Assembly (NCBI RefSeq): GCF_901709675.1
Contig: NC_051088.1
Coordinates: forward strand, 3,915,164 to 3,979,163
Source of the DNA: Syngnathus acus
Lineage: Eukaryota > Chordata > Actinopteri > Syngnathiformes > Syngnathidae
Length of the DNA: 64,000 nt
Reading direction: 5' to 3'
Shown here: piece after piece, positions 29,825-41,800 of the stretch
Layout: each line of letters begins with the position of its first letter
How positions within the stretch are numbered: the stretch's first letter is position 1
Notes under the pieces: model-generated
Told to the model about the DNA's origin: nothing
Database searches by the model: none
What the model saw: the letters and a program-made list of their open reading frames with translations, nothing else
Translations under genes and position numbers: made by a program

Positions 29825-32800
29825 GTGAGTAAATGCTTTCCATTTTTGTAACGGTACTTCTGTCAGAGAAAGTTGACGATTTGTAACCCTTGTTAACAAT
29901 CACATTTGCTAAGATATGTAAGTTTTTTTCAATTCTAAAATTATGCCTTTACAATCATACATTTGAACCTGCAGAGTGAAGCTATGGGCTTCAGCATTTG
30001 GTGGGGAGATGAAGTCAATCTCTGCAAAGTACTCAGGCTCCCAGCTGCTGCAGAAGGTTAGTCGGCATCAGATGCACTTTTTCAAATGTTACCCCCATTG
30101 TTGCTGTACAATTCAGGGGTGTCAAACTCATTTTTTCCGCGGGCCGCATTGTAGTCATAGCTTCTTTCGGAGGGCCATTATGACTGTCAACCCAAATAAA
30201 TGTATGAGCACCTCATATTATAAACAGTAAAAGCTATAAAACAAACCGACAAATAACTCCTTTTCAAATCAGACGAGTAAAAACTGGTCAAATATTAAAA
30301 AAAAAAAAAAGATATTAAAAGTGAAGGCAATTTGCAATTCTAGTAATGACACACGAATTTGATGCACAATTTGTCTTCACGGGCCACATAAAATGATGTG
30401 GCGGGCCGTATCTGGCCCCCGGGCCTTGAGTTTGACACCTGTGCTGTACATTAACTTATGTTGTTTGCCTCATTTGTAGCTACACGATTTAGCTAATGAG
30501 AATAATGTACTTCTCAGTATATACAGACACGGCTTCCAACTACAATATAATGTTGTGGAACATGCATGGCTGGAACATGTGCTTTTTATTTTTTTAGTCA
30601 TCTAATGAAGGTATATTGGGATAACTACTTATAGAACACAATTTCAAAGCATATTCTGAAAATGCATTCAGTCAGGATGCAACTTTCTGTACATCCATTT
30701 GTCTTAAAACATTTCTTATTTGAAGTCTTAAAAAATAATTTAAAATTCAATACAAGCAATGTGTATATTACATTATGTAACAACTTAATAGATTTAAATT
30801 TATAAATTTCTAGCTTATCGTCCACTAAACCAAACAATAAATGTGTGAATGGTTTGAGAAAGCGGCTAAATGTTTTCAGTGCATATTTCATGTGTGTGTA
30901 GCTTGACAATTTGTAGAGTACATCGTTTCAGGGGTTAGTACTTGTGTAAGTCCTTTTACCGAAGCAGTGAGGCTCAAGTTATAGCCATCCTCGGAAATTG
31001 TACTTCGACATATAGGGTTCTTTATTTATCCATAATGCTTGACAGCTAACTTTTGACTTTGCTCTACTGCTATTTCCCATTTCTATATTTCATCATTTGC
31101 ACCCTGCAAATTAAAAGCCATTACCTCAAGAACAAAACACATTTCTTCACATCAGTCTTCCTCTGCATTTGTAGCATTTTCGAAAGTGGTGAAATGCAAA
31201 TCCTCCCCAAAGAGGGTCAGGCAATGAGCAAAGAATAAAAGCTGTTGAATACATATCGGGGGATTGTTCAGGGTCGCACGGTCAGACCCACCGGTGTCGC
31301 GTTGCTGCCGCCGGTTGCGGTGCGTGAACACGACGGCACACCGTATATTCACATGCGCAATCACGCATATCCACTGTACGCCTCAGGCGTGGATTTCATC
31401 ATCCGCTGATAAGCCTGAGTCAGGGTGTTATCTTTCTGACAGGATAAAAACTCTTCCCCCTTCTCATCTTTTGCCACCCCCAACGAGGAGATAACCCTCC
31501 TCACAGAGTGACGACCTCCTTCTAAAATGCAAATGAAGGCCACAGGGTTAACTGAGCAAAGAGGAGATTGCAGTCATTGCTGGAAAAAATGTATCGTGTA
31601 ACACCAACTGGAAGCATTGAGTGGTGCTCACCTTTCCCGCTGAATGCAGAGCTTTGTTTGATTTGCGCTTTTTGTCTTCTGGCTTTGACGCCGCGTAAAA
31701 CATGGAACGATGAAGACCAACAATGAATTCCTTGAAGACCAATGTAGATGTGGACAAAATTGTCTGTTAAAGAATAGTGACCAGAATATTTTGATGAGAC
31801 GGGAATTTGGCGAAATGCATATTGGAAAGCCTGGAGGCTTCTCCAAGAATGTCCTTTAGATAGATGAGATAAAAGTGGAGGATTTTTTTTTTTGTGTGTG
31901 TGTCACATCTGATCCATGATTACACACACCAATTTGGCAACCCTAGCAATGATGTCCACCATTACGCCTGGGCCACAGACAAGGGAGTTTCATCAATGAT
32001 AAATACATTTGGATTCAAGGATGATTTTTTTGATGAATCTGCAAAAGAGATATGATTGAAAATGAAAGATAAGGCACACAAAAACTCCTTCAAATTTAGG
32101 TAAAAAACAACAACAACACATTCTTCTAAATGTGTATTCATTTCAGACGTATAAATTGTTGCTTATTTTTTAGAGATGTAAACGATGAGATCATGTACTT
32201 CTTTCATTGTATGAGCAGTGTAAAAATATTTTAATCAACAATGTGTAACTGAGCAAGATATTATGACTTGATCTAACCAAGTAATGACTTAACTCCTCTT
32301 GCTTGAAATTTGGTGGTGACTTGACCTGACTGATTGCCCCCCCCCCCCCCCCCCCCACTCACACACACATACTCACAATAACTTGGGGTAACCAGTTGCG
32401 ACTTATGGGAAATTCATAGGATTCCTGTAAAAACTCAATCTCTCTTCCATATTTTGACGCAGCTGAAAGAATCCTCAATCTCGAAACCATCGTGTCCCCT
32501 TTCACTCTGTCCTTATTTGCCCCCCTTCTCCAGTTCCTGCCTCCATCTCACAGCTCGCATTTCAAGGTTATATTAATAAAGGAATATGTGTGTGTGAGTT
32601 CCTGTACAATAACACCCCGATCAATAACTTTTTTTTTTCACTGCATACAGTGCGTCACATTCAAACTGCAGCTTATAGATTTTCAAATCATTAAACATCA
32701 CCCACTGATTGTCACAATGAGCTCTGTGTATTTTACCCCCTTCACCGCTAGTCTGCTGAATTCTTTAATTTCATGAATCATTGAACAAAGTTGTCTCTAG

Positions 32801-35800
32801 TCTATGTGTGTGTGAACTGGTTTTCAGCTCACTGACATTACAACCAATCACAATAGTGGGACATTTTTCCACAGTGCAATAATTTTAAGCCCCCCTCGTG
32901 ATGAAAGGTACACTTCAAATTACCACACTAGAAAGCCAAAGCTCTGTAATGACCAAGGGACTTTGTCAAATGAATGCATACAAATATGGACAAAAGTATT
33001 GATACACTATTGACGAGGGTTGGCTGTGGTTTGGATAAAAATGCTACATATTTGTATCGCATCTGTACAAATGGTAATAAGTACCTTGTATGGTTGTTTG
33101 GGTACATATATGCAATTTGAGCGATGTTATTTTGCTAACAATATACAACAAAAATATTTTCAATATTTACAAATTATATTTTCATTGCCTCCATATGGCA
33201 TGTTTTTTCAACTATTAACATGCACTGTCAAAGAGTGCAAGCCCTTTGATTGGTCAAAAATGTCTAAAAATAACACTCGTGTGGATTGGCTAATATAGAT
33301 TTGATGAGAATTATGGATAATGCATAGTATACACTAGAGGTGTCCAAACGTTTTGCAAGGAAGGCCAGATTTGATAAAGTGATGGGGCCCGGGGGCCAAT
33401 AGTTTTTCGGACATTTTTTAACTACAAAAATTTCATGCAAATACACACCGTTATCAAACAATTTTCATTGTCACAATTCTATTTATTTTTCAAATGACAA
33501 AATAAAGAAATATAAGTCATGTGAACGACTCTAAAAACACAAATTCTGCCTTTCATTCATATCTGAAGAGTCGGATAACATTGAACAAACAGTATGAAAT
33601 ACCTTAAATTTACATGAGTTTAAACATATTTTTGCCTCATGAACATTTTAAACAAGAATTAGAAGTAATGCAAAGTTGTCTGTTATTATTAAAACTTAAA
33701 ACAAGTGATAAACAAGTGAAAAACCATTTTCATAAAACAGTCTGATAAATGTTCCTTCAGTAAAAGGTTTGCCATGTTTAGCTATTAACATGGCCACTTT
33801 GTAGCTTGCTTTAGTAATATTTACTTTTGACTCACAGCCCCGCGTGAAGAATCGCTGTTGTGATGCCAGTTCAGCTTGGAGCTGCTTCACTTTATCAGCA
33901 CGGTCATTCCCTGTTAGCTTGTCGTATGTGTTAGCTGCATGTTTAGTCTGGTAGTGTCTCTTTAGGTTGAAAACCTTAAACAAGGCAACCGTCTCTTTAC
34001 AAATTAGACAAACACAATTACCTTGATTTTCAGTGAAGAAGTATTGTAATTCCCATTTCTCTTGAAAGCAACGGCCCTCAATGTCAACTTTCCTCGTTTT
34101 GTTTGCAGTCGGCATGACAGAAATGAGCGGAGAGGGGTTCGGGGCATGGATGCAGACTGATATTATTAAAGTGGTGCTGCCACCTTTCGGTAGAATGAGG
34201 AATTACAGTTTCAAGTTTCGTGATTTGTTTTTATTATTCAGTTTGACAGTGCAGGGGGACCATAAATAAAACATTATAAGACCGAAGCTGCGAGCCGTAT
34301 GAAATCTGACCGAGGGCCGGACTTGGCCCACGGGCCGGACTTTGGACATGCCTGGTATACACTAACATGCATACAACTATCCATCCATTTTCTATTTCGC
34401 TTGTCCCCACGGGGGTCACGGGCGTGCTGGAGCCTATCCCAGCAGTCATTGGGCAGTGGGCGGGGGACACCCTGAACCAGTTGCCAGCCAATCGCAGGGC
34501 ACACAGAGACGAACAACCATCCGCACAAGATTTTACTCGTGAGCAGCATCGTGTTGTAACGTTTGTTGTTTTTATGTCTTAAGACTCTCAGGATTGTGTT
34601 ATTTTCATAAAATTTTTGTTCTGGTTACAAAGTGTCTGCACCTACGGGCAATTTGGAGTGCTCAATTGGGCTAGCAAGCATGTTTTTTATTGAGATGTGG
34701 GAGGAAACTGGAGTGCCAGGAAAAAACCCACGCGGGCATGAGAACATGCAAACTCCACACAGGGAGGGCCGGAGGTGGAATCGAACCTGTACCCTCCTCC
34801 TAACTCTGAGGCCGACGTGCTAACCAGTGGTCCACCTATACATACAACTAGTTACACAAATTTATATTATATGAGGAAGTGTTCACCTTACTGCCTTCAC
34901 TCCCTGATGTCATCGTCCTTCTTAATGAGTTTCAGTAATTCAGTAATCCTGCTGGCACTAATGTCAGAGATTTCCAACTTCTTGTTACACTCATTAAAGA
35001 ATCTGAACTTCATCATCAAGAAAATCTTCCTTTTTGAACACAGCCTCAATGTTGCAACATTATTTTTTCTCAATGTCCTCAATAATTGTCCCTGTTGCTT
35101 TTAATGGCCCTCATACTAATTTTGTGCATTATTGTGTGAGAGTTTGTTCATCGACAAGGCTTTTCTCATACACACGGGGGAGCATTAGAGAGCAAAAGGC
35201 AAGGGGACGATGAGAAGGTGTAATGATGTGTGACAGCTATGCAGGAATCCATTTGGCTGAATATCGTATTTTTCGGACTATAAGCCGCGGTTTTTTTCCA
35301 TAGTTTGGGTGGGGGGGCGATTTATACTGAGGAGCGACTTATACGTGATTTTTTTCACAAATTTTCAAAATTAAAAAAAAAAAAGTGAAACCGCGATAAA
35401 CGAACCGCGATGTAGCAAGGGATTACTGTAGTTTGAACTGCAAGTGACGTCAGCGGCGCGGCGGTTGTATACATAAAGGACAAAGGATTCGATCATGGGA
35501 TGACGAAGATGACGAAGGGCTCCACGTACTACCGGCATCATTAGCGGCTTTGTTTGTAAGTGACACGGAGGACGAAGAGTTTGAAGGATTTAATGATTTG
35601 GAGTGACACAGAAGGCTTGAAAAACTATTATGGCTTTTACGCACGCCTGGTCCTACTCTACGGAGCTCTCTTTCACCTCCGTGGATGGAAGTCGGAGGCC
35701 AGCGCTCGGCCGGGTGGCTGTCCGGGGATGGTGGATGGGGGTCGGACATGGCTTTTACGCACGCCCGGTCCTATTCTATGGAGCTCTCTTCCACCTCTGT

Positions 35801-38800
35801 GACTGGAAGTGCCACCTCCGGGGATGGAAGTCCACGCCGCCACACGCCTGGAAGTCGACGCCGGTGCTTGGGGCCGTGTGGCGGTGAACTATTTATGTTA
35901 TAGTTATTTGATATATTTTATTTTGTGTAGCAACTTGTATATGTTTTTATCGTTACAGTTCAGTAGTTGTTGGCTCGTTGAACTCTTGTTTTGTTAAATA
36001 AAGAGACGTTTACCAAACCCACGTCTTTCCTGGTACTTTGTTAACGCTACAATTAGTTTAGTTTAGTTTAGTTTATTGTTTAGCACATATTATTATAACA
36101 AATAACAGTGCAGGGAGGGAGACGAAGCCTAGGGCTTGTAAGGAGCTCCACTCCTGTATAATCAAAGTGCACAACAAACAAAGTGCTGTGACATCAAATA
36201 TTATTCAAGTGTTTAAGAAAGAAAAAAAATAATAATAATATATATATATATATATAAATGAATAAACATCAATGAATAAACACAAGCATAACTAGCTAAA
36301 TATTAAATCGTCATATTTATATATGCATATATACGAAAGTGAACGTATACATACATAAACAAATACACTATACAAAATGAGAAACAAGAGAAACAAAATT
36401 TGACACTTTAGTGATGTTGAAACAATCAAAAAACACCAGGTAAGAAAATAGCTGAGCGGAAGCAGAAGAACTGCAAACAGAAAATAACAAAACAAGGAAG
36501 AATCAGGGTATAAATAGTGGTTTAAGTTGATGTTCTTAGTATGGATCAGCTGAGTGCGGTGGAGTAATTTTGGACTGGTAGGATCATGAGTGGAGAAGGT
36601 GGTGTTTCAGGTGCTTTCTAAAAGCAACCTGTGAAGATATGGATCGAATATGGATTGGTAGCTCATTCCAGAGTGAGGGCCCTCTAAAATGGATATTGTA
36701 TTGATGGCGTGATGTTCGACAGGACGGTGGGTGGAGATTGTCCCCCTGTCTTGTAGGATAAGAATGTAATTCCGATACAAATGCGAAGAAATTATGAAAA
36801 GTGGCTGGAAGACAGTGTTTCCTGTATATATATTTATGGGTGAGTAGACAGGTTTGATGAATATTTACTTTATCAATTGGCAGTAATGAATAGTTTCTAA
36901 ACAATGGTGCCGATGGTTCATATCTATTTGAAAAAGAGATCATTTTTAGGAACTTCTTTTGTATGATGAGTAATTTGCTGAGGTATGTTGGATATGTAGC
37001 TGCCCAGACTATGTTGCAGTAATTGAGTAAAGGAAAGAGGAAACTATAATACAGAGTGAGATGAGCAGACGGATGGACCAAGGGACAAACTTTTCGTAAG
37101 ATACCTAGCGTTTTCATGGATCTTTTGCAAACCAAATCAATGTGTTCAGACCAGTTTAAGTGTTTATCTACTATAACTCCTAGGAATTTAGTGCTAGTAA
37201 CTTGATGGATTTCGTTATTATTTATGTAAATTTTGGCCTGTTCTTTGGGGTAAGATTTATTTATATTGCAGAAGATCATGAAGTTACATTTGTTTATATT
37301 GAGTGACAACTTATTTATTTTGAACCATTTTGTAACAGCGTGCAACTCAGTATTCACACGTGCAATGAGGAAATTAAAATCCTCGTGGGTGGCAATGAGA
37401 TTGGTATCATCCGCAAATAACAAAGGAAGAAAATTTGAACAAGACATGGAAAAATCATTTATGTACACCAAAAATAATAGAGGACCCAATATTGAGCCCT
37501 GCGGGACCCCAAATAGTATTTTAGATCTGTTGGAAGAACAACCATTTATATATACATATTGTTCTCTGTTGGCGAGATAGTTTGTGAACCATTTCAGGGC
37601 AGAATCGTTCACTCCATATCTCTCTAGCTTAGCGATGAGGATCTTATGGTCGACAGTATCAAATGCTTTGCTTAAATCTAGAAAGACACCAAGAGCGAAT
37701 TTCTTATTGTCAAGAGCCGTTGAGATGTGGTTGGCAAGCTGAAGCAGTGCATGCTCAGTAGAAAACTTTTGCGGAAACCGTATTGATGTTTATAGAGAAT
37801 ATTGTTTGTTTCTAGGTGCTTTGCCAATCTTGAGTAAACCAGTTTTTCTAGAATCTTGGAGAAGCAAGGAAGTACGGATATAGGTCGATAATTACCATAT
37901 TCATTAGTCTCACCAGCTTTGAAGATAGGAATGACTTTAGCAATTTTTAATTCTTGGGGTACAATGCCAAATTTTAAAGATAAGGAGAAAATGTGTGTTA
38001 GTGGAATTATTATTGAATGAATAATTTTCTTAATAAGTATGCTTCTGATCTCATCATGGCCAGGGGCCGAGTTTTTCAAGCTCATGACGATGTTGTAAAC
38101 TTCCTCAACACTAGGAGGGTCAAGAATGGAGAGTGAAGGAAACTGCCCTTTAATAAGGCAACAGGGGCTTGTATCAGAGGTTGAGAAGCTAGATGCCAAG
38201 GTAGCGCCAACATTTACAAAGAAATCATTGAAACCATTAGAAATATCTATTGGGTTTGAATGAGCTCTATTCTTCCCCAGCATCTCATTTGGGGTCGATG
38301 TTTTTGATTTCTTGCGATGTAATAAATGGTTGATAAGATTCCACGTTGTTTTGATGTCACCGGAGGCTTGTGTAAATTTATCAGCATAGTAAGTTTGTTT
38401 GGTTTTCCTTAGTAAAGCTGTAAATCTGTTTTTATATTTCTTGTATGTTTCTATATTTATAGGGATGGGATTTGCAATAGATTTTCTATATAGTTTATTT
38501 TTTTTACGTGAAGATTTTTTTAGTTCATCCGTTATCCATGGTTTCCCCTTAGAGTTATTTTTACGACTAGAAGTTAAAGGAAAGGAGAACTCTAATGCAT
38601 TTGTGAGTATTGTTAGAAGGGAGTGATAGGCTTTGTTGACATCTTGCAACAGGATAACCTCATCCCATGACACAGAGCTGATGATAGATATAAAAGATAC
38701 CATGTTTTTCTCAGTAAATTTGCGGAATTTCATTTGATCTCCAATATGATCTTTGATTTCAGGACTACTATCATTGTGGATGAGATGGAAGACAGGTAGA

Positions 38801-41800
38801 TGGTCGGATACATCACAGATCAAAAGGCCAGATGTTATCTTGTAGTCTAGAGAATTAAATAGGATATTGTCTATGAGAGTGGCCGTTGAGCTTGTGATCC
38901 TGGAGGGTTTGTTGATAAGAGGGAAAAAGTTTCTGGAATATAATGTATTAAGGAAGTCTGCTGTATGTGACTGCTTAGATTCAAGCAAATTAATATTATA
39001 GTCACCAAGTAAGACACATAATTTGTTTTCTTTGTTTATAATTTCTAGAGTAGAGTCGAGGGCTTCATTGAAGGTGATTTTATCAGAGTCTGGTGGTCTA
39101 TATATACATCCAATTATCACATTTTTGTTGTTTATAAGTGAGCAAGAGGAGAGTTCTATAAACACAGATTCTACTACAGTCATGTCAAAATTGACACTTA
39201 AATCCTTTCTGGGAGAGAAATTTAAGTTATCAATCACATACAGTGAGACTCCTCCACCTTGCTTGTTTGGTCTACAGGAATGTATAGGAGTGTAGTGAGA
39301 GAGAGGATAGCTAGATGTATTATCAACCATCCAAGTTTCAGTAAGAGCTATTACTGAAAAAGAATGTGTTAAGGTTGATAAATAGGTTTTTAGACCATCA
39401 TAATTTTTAGAGATACTCCGTACATTGAAGTGGACAGTGGAGAATACATTTGTTTGGCAGTGGCCAGGAGGAGTATTGCACAGTTTGTTAAACATATCTT
39501 CAGAAAAATATTCACATGACATTTCAACAGATTTTAAGGGAGTGTAATTTGTATCTGGGTTAAGGAAGGACTCATAGATACCAGCATTAGCATTCTCTAG
39601 GTCAAATGAATTAAATAGTAAAGAGTCAAGATTCGGTGGGACAGAAATTCCTGCATTTGTGAGAATGTCACTGGATGGCATGAAAAGTGTAGGGGAACTG
39701 TCTACCTGAGATGGATGTCCTCCCTGCCAGTCTCTGTTTGCCTTGTTGTACTTCGCTGTAATCCATTATTTTCGTCCGGAGGGTCCATAGGTACCAGTTA
39801 ATGGTCATTAGTTCAGCCATTGTAAATGTTTGGTTCCCCCACCACCAGGCCACATTTCTTCAGTTCCTCCAGTTCACTCACAACGAGAGTTTTGACATCT
39901 TCTGGTGTTGCTCCGTTTGTTTTAATCCATATTTTACAGTTCCTGACCCACGTTGCGAGAATCTTGTTTTCCTTCTTCAGTTTGCGTGCGTTCCAGGCTA
40001 TCTCAGCATTCTTCTTAGTGAGGTGCTCATTTAGGTAAACACCCGTTCCTTGTAGCTTCCTCCCTTGCTTCAAAAGATCCACTTTATGTTTCCTATTTGC
40101 GAACCGAATGATAATTTTCGGAGGATCCAGTGGTCGTTTTCGGTTTCTTGGGAGTGTGTGACAAGCGGCAATGTTTCCTTTCTGGAGTTCCATGTGCTTA
40201 CTCTCGAAAAACTGTACTACCTGATCTTCGAGCGTTGACAGCTCGTCCGATGGAGAGTCATCTGTCGAGGGATCCGAAGGACCCGCCGCCCTGGCGTAGG
40301 AGCGGTGAGATGTTTTTAGACCCGTGATTATGAGGTCTTCTTGTCGGGAGTACTGCTCCAGTGCATCTACTCTCCGTTCAAGCGACAGGATTTTCTCGTC
40401 TTTCTCCTTCGATAAGTTCTTAAGCTCCGTTAGCTCAGACGTTAGCTGGAGCAGGGTGGCTTGCTGCTCTAAAAGTGTGGTAATGTCTTGCCGTATCAGG
40501 TCAATGGATGATTTAAGTTCATCGTAACCCTCATTTTTTTTGGAGGGCGGCATAGCGTAAAGTTCGAAAAAGTTAGGCTCTATAAAGTTCAGTTATCAAA
40601 ACAATTCGGTCACCCGAAGTAGTGCAAAAGTTTCCCTCCATAACAATATTGTTATATACTAGATATGTGGAACAACGACGAGGCTGACGTCAGCGGCGCA
40701 CGCGCGGCGTTGTTGTTTGTACGATAGTTATTTGATATATACTTTATACATCGTTATATGGGTCTGTGGAATACTTAGAATATTTGGACGTCAGTGGCGC
40801 GGCGCATCGTTTCCATAAAGGACGATGATGGATTTAATGAATTGGAGTGACACAGATAGTTTGATAAACGTGTTATTTATGTAATAGTTATTTGAATAAC
40901 TCTGACTGTTACGTCAGGCCCGTTCTCAGCTCTTCGTTTGTGTTTATGTCACGTTAGCATACCTATCATTTACCCTGTTGTTGCTCATTCATGTCTGTTC
41001 TTGATGTTGGATTTTGTCGAATAAATTTCCCCCAAAATGCGACTTATACTCCGGAGCGACTGATATATGTTTTTTTTTCACTTTATTGTGCATTTTATGG
41101 CTAATGCGACGTATATTCCGGAGCGACTTTTAGTCCGGAAAATACGGTAGTACTGAAGAAGAGCATTTGTGTATAGTTTAACACGTATAAACGGTATGCT
41201 CTTTGTATGATATATAGTATGTATATATATCTGGCCGAATTAATAATGAGCTTTGTCTGCCGAAATTACAAACCTGATGCTCATTTTACTCAGTGAGTGA
41301 TTTAACAGCATCGAAAGGTACTGTCGTCCACTGAGAGCTGTTTTTATACATGTTTATACATCTTCCTTTAAGGAATCAACACTTCAGATGTTCAAGTGTG
41401 AAAAATGCCGGCCAATTGCTCTCAGTTTGTGTGAAAACAGTGAACAGCAGACTATTTTACACCTATGAAGTATTTTGTTTTTATACCTTTTTCTCTTTGC
41501 CTTCTATAGAGTGAGATGACTTAGTGTGAGTGTGGGATGTGTGATGATGCCAATCTGCTGCCGATGATGGGTGACGTTTGAGGCGTTCCACCGTTGCTCG
41601 GTGTCAGCACAGGGGAGACAGCCGCAGATTAGATTTAGTTTTGGGGAAATTGACTTGCTGTCAGGTGCCGTTCAGCCTGACTGATGATGAGTTGAGGCGA
41701 AAGTGTGTGTAATGATGTGTATTGCCCTTCTCTTACCTAAAACACTCACTCACTTGTTCTCATCCACCAAAAAATTATCTTGCAGAATTTTTACCGCTTT

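Larger units (their letters stand above)
36050..40660 (-). mobile_element. Nearly full-length Jockey/CR1/L2-group LINE retrotransposon
   Basis: The element lies on the minus strand inside element A3, with ORF1 (40553-39813), ORF2 (39681-36584, one frameshift), a 3' region of about 530 bp and a short (AAACT)n-type tail at 36053-36077. The 5' end is placed near 40660, where family A sequence resumes. APE-type endonuclease plus reverse transcriptase without an RNase H region seen fits the Jockey/CR1/L2/Rex1 group; the clade is not settled. I could not find a clean target-site duplication. Confidence 0.85.
35264..41147. mobile_element. Family A TA-target transposon, copy A3 (carries a LINE)
   Basis: Ends are cgtatttttcggactataagc at the left and tagtccggaaaatacgg at the right, flanked by TA (35262-35263 and 41148-41149). 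The body lies in the orientation opposite to copy A2 by its internal landmarks (gtaatagttatttgaataac, cctatcatttaccc). It contains a pogo-like terminal sequence (35384-35428), one full acidic micro-frame unit, a duplicated GC-rich segment (35631-35797) and an inserted LINE (about 36050-40660). TGACGTCA occurs at 35445-35452 and 40685-40692. Without the LINE it would be about 1.3 kb. Confidence 0.75.
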
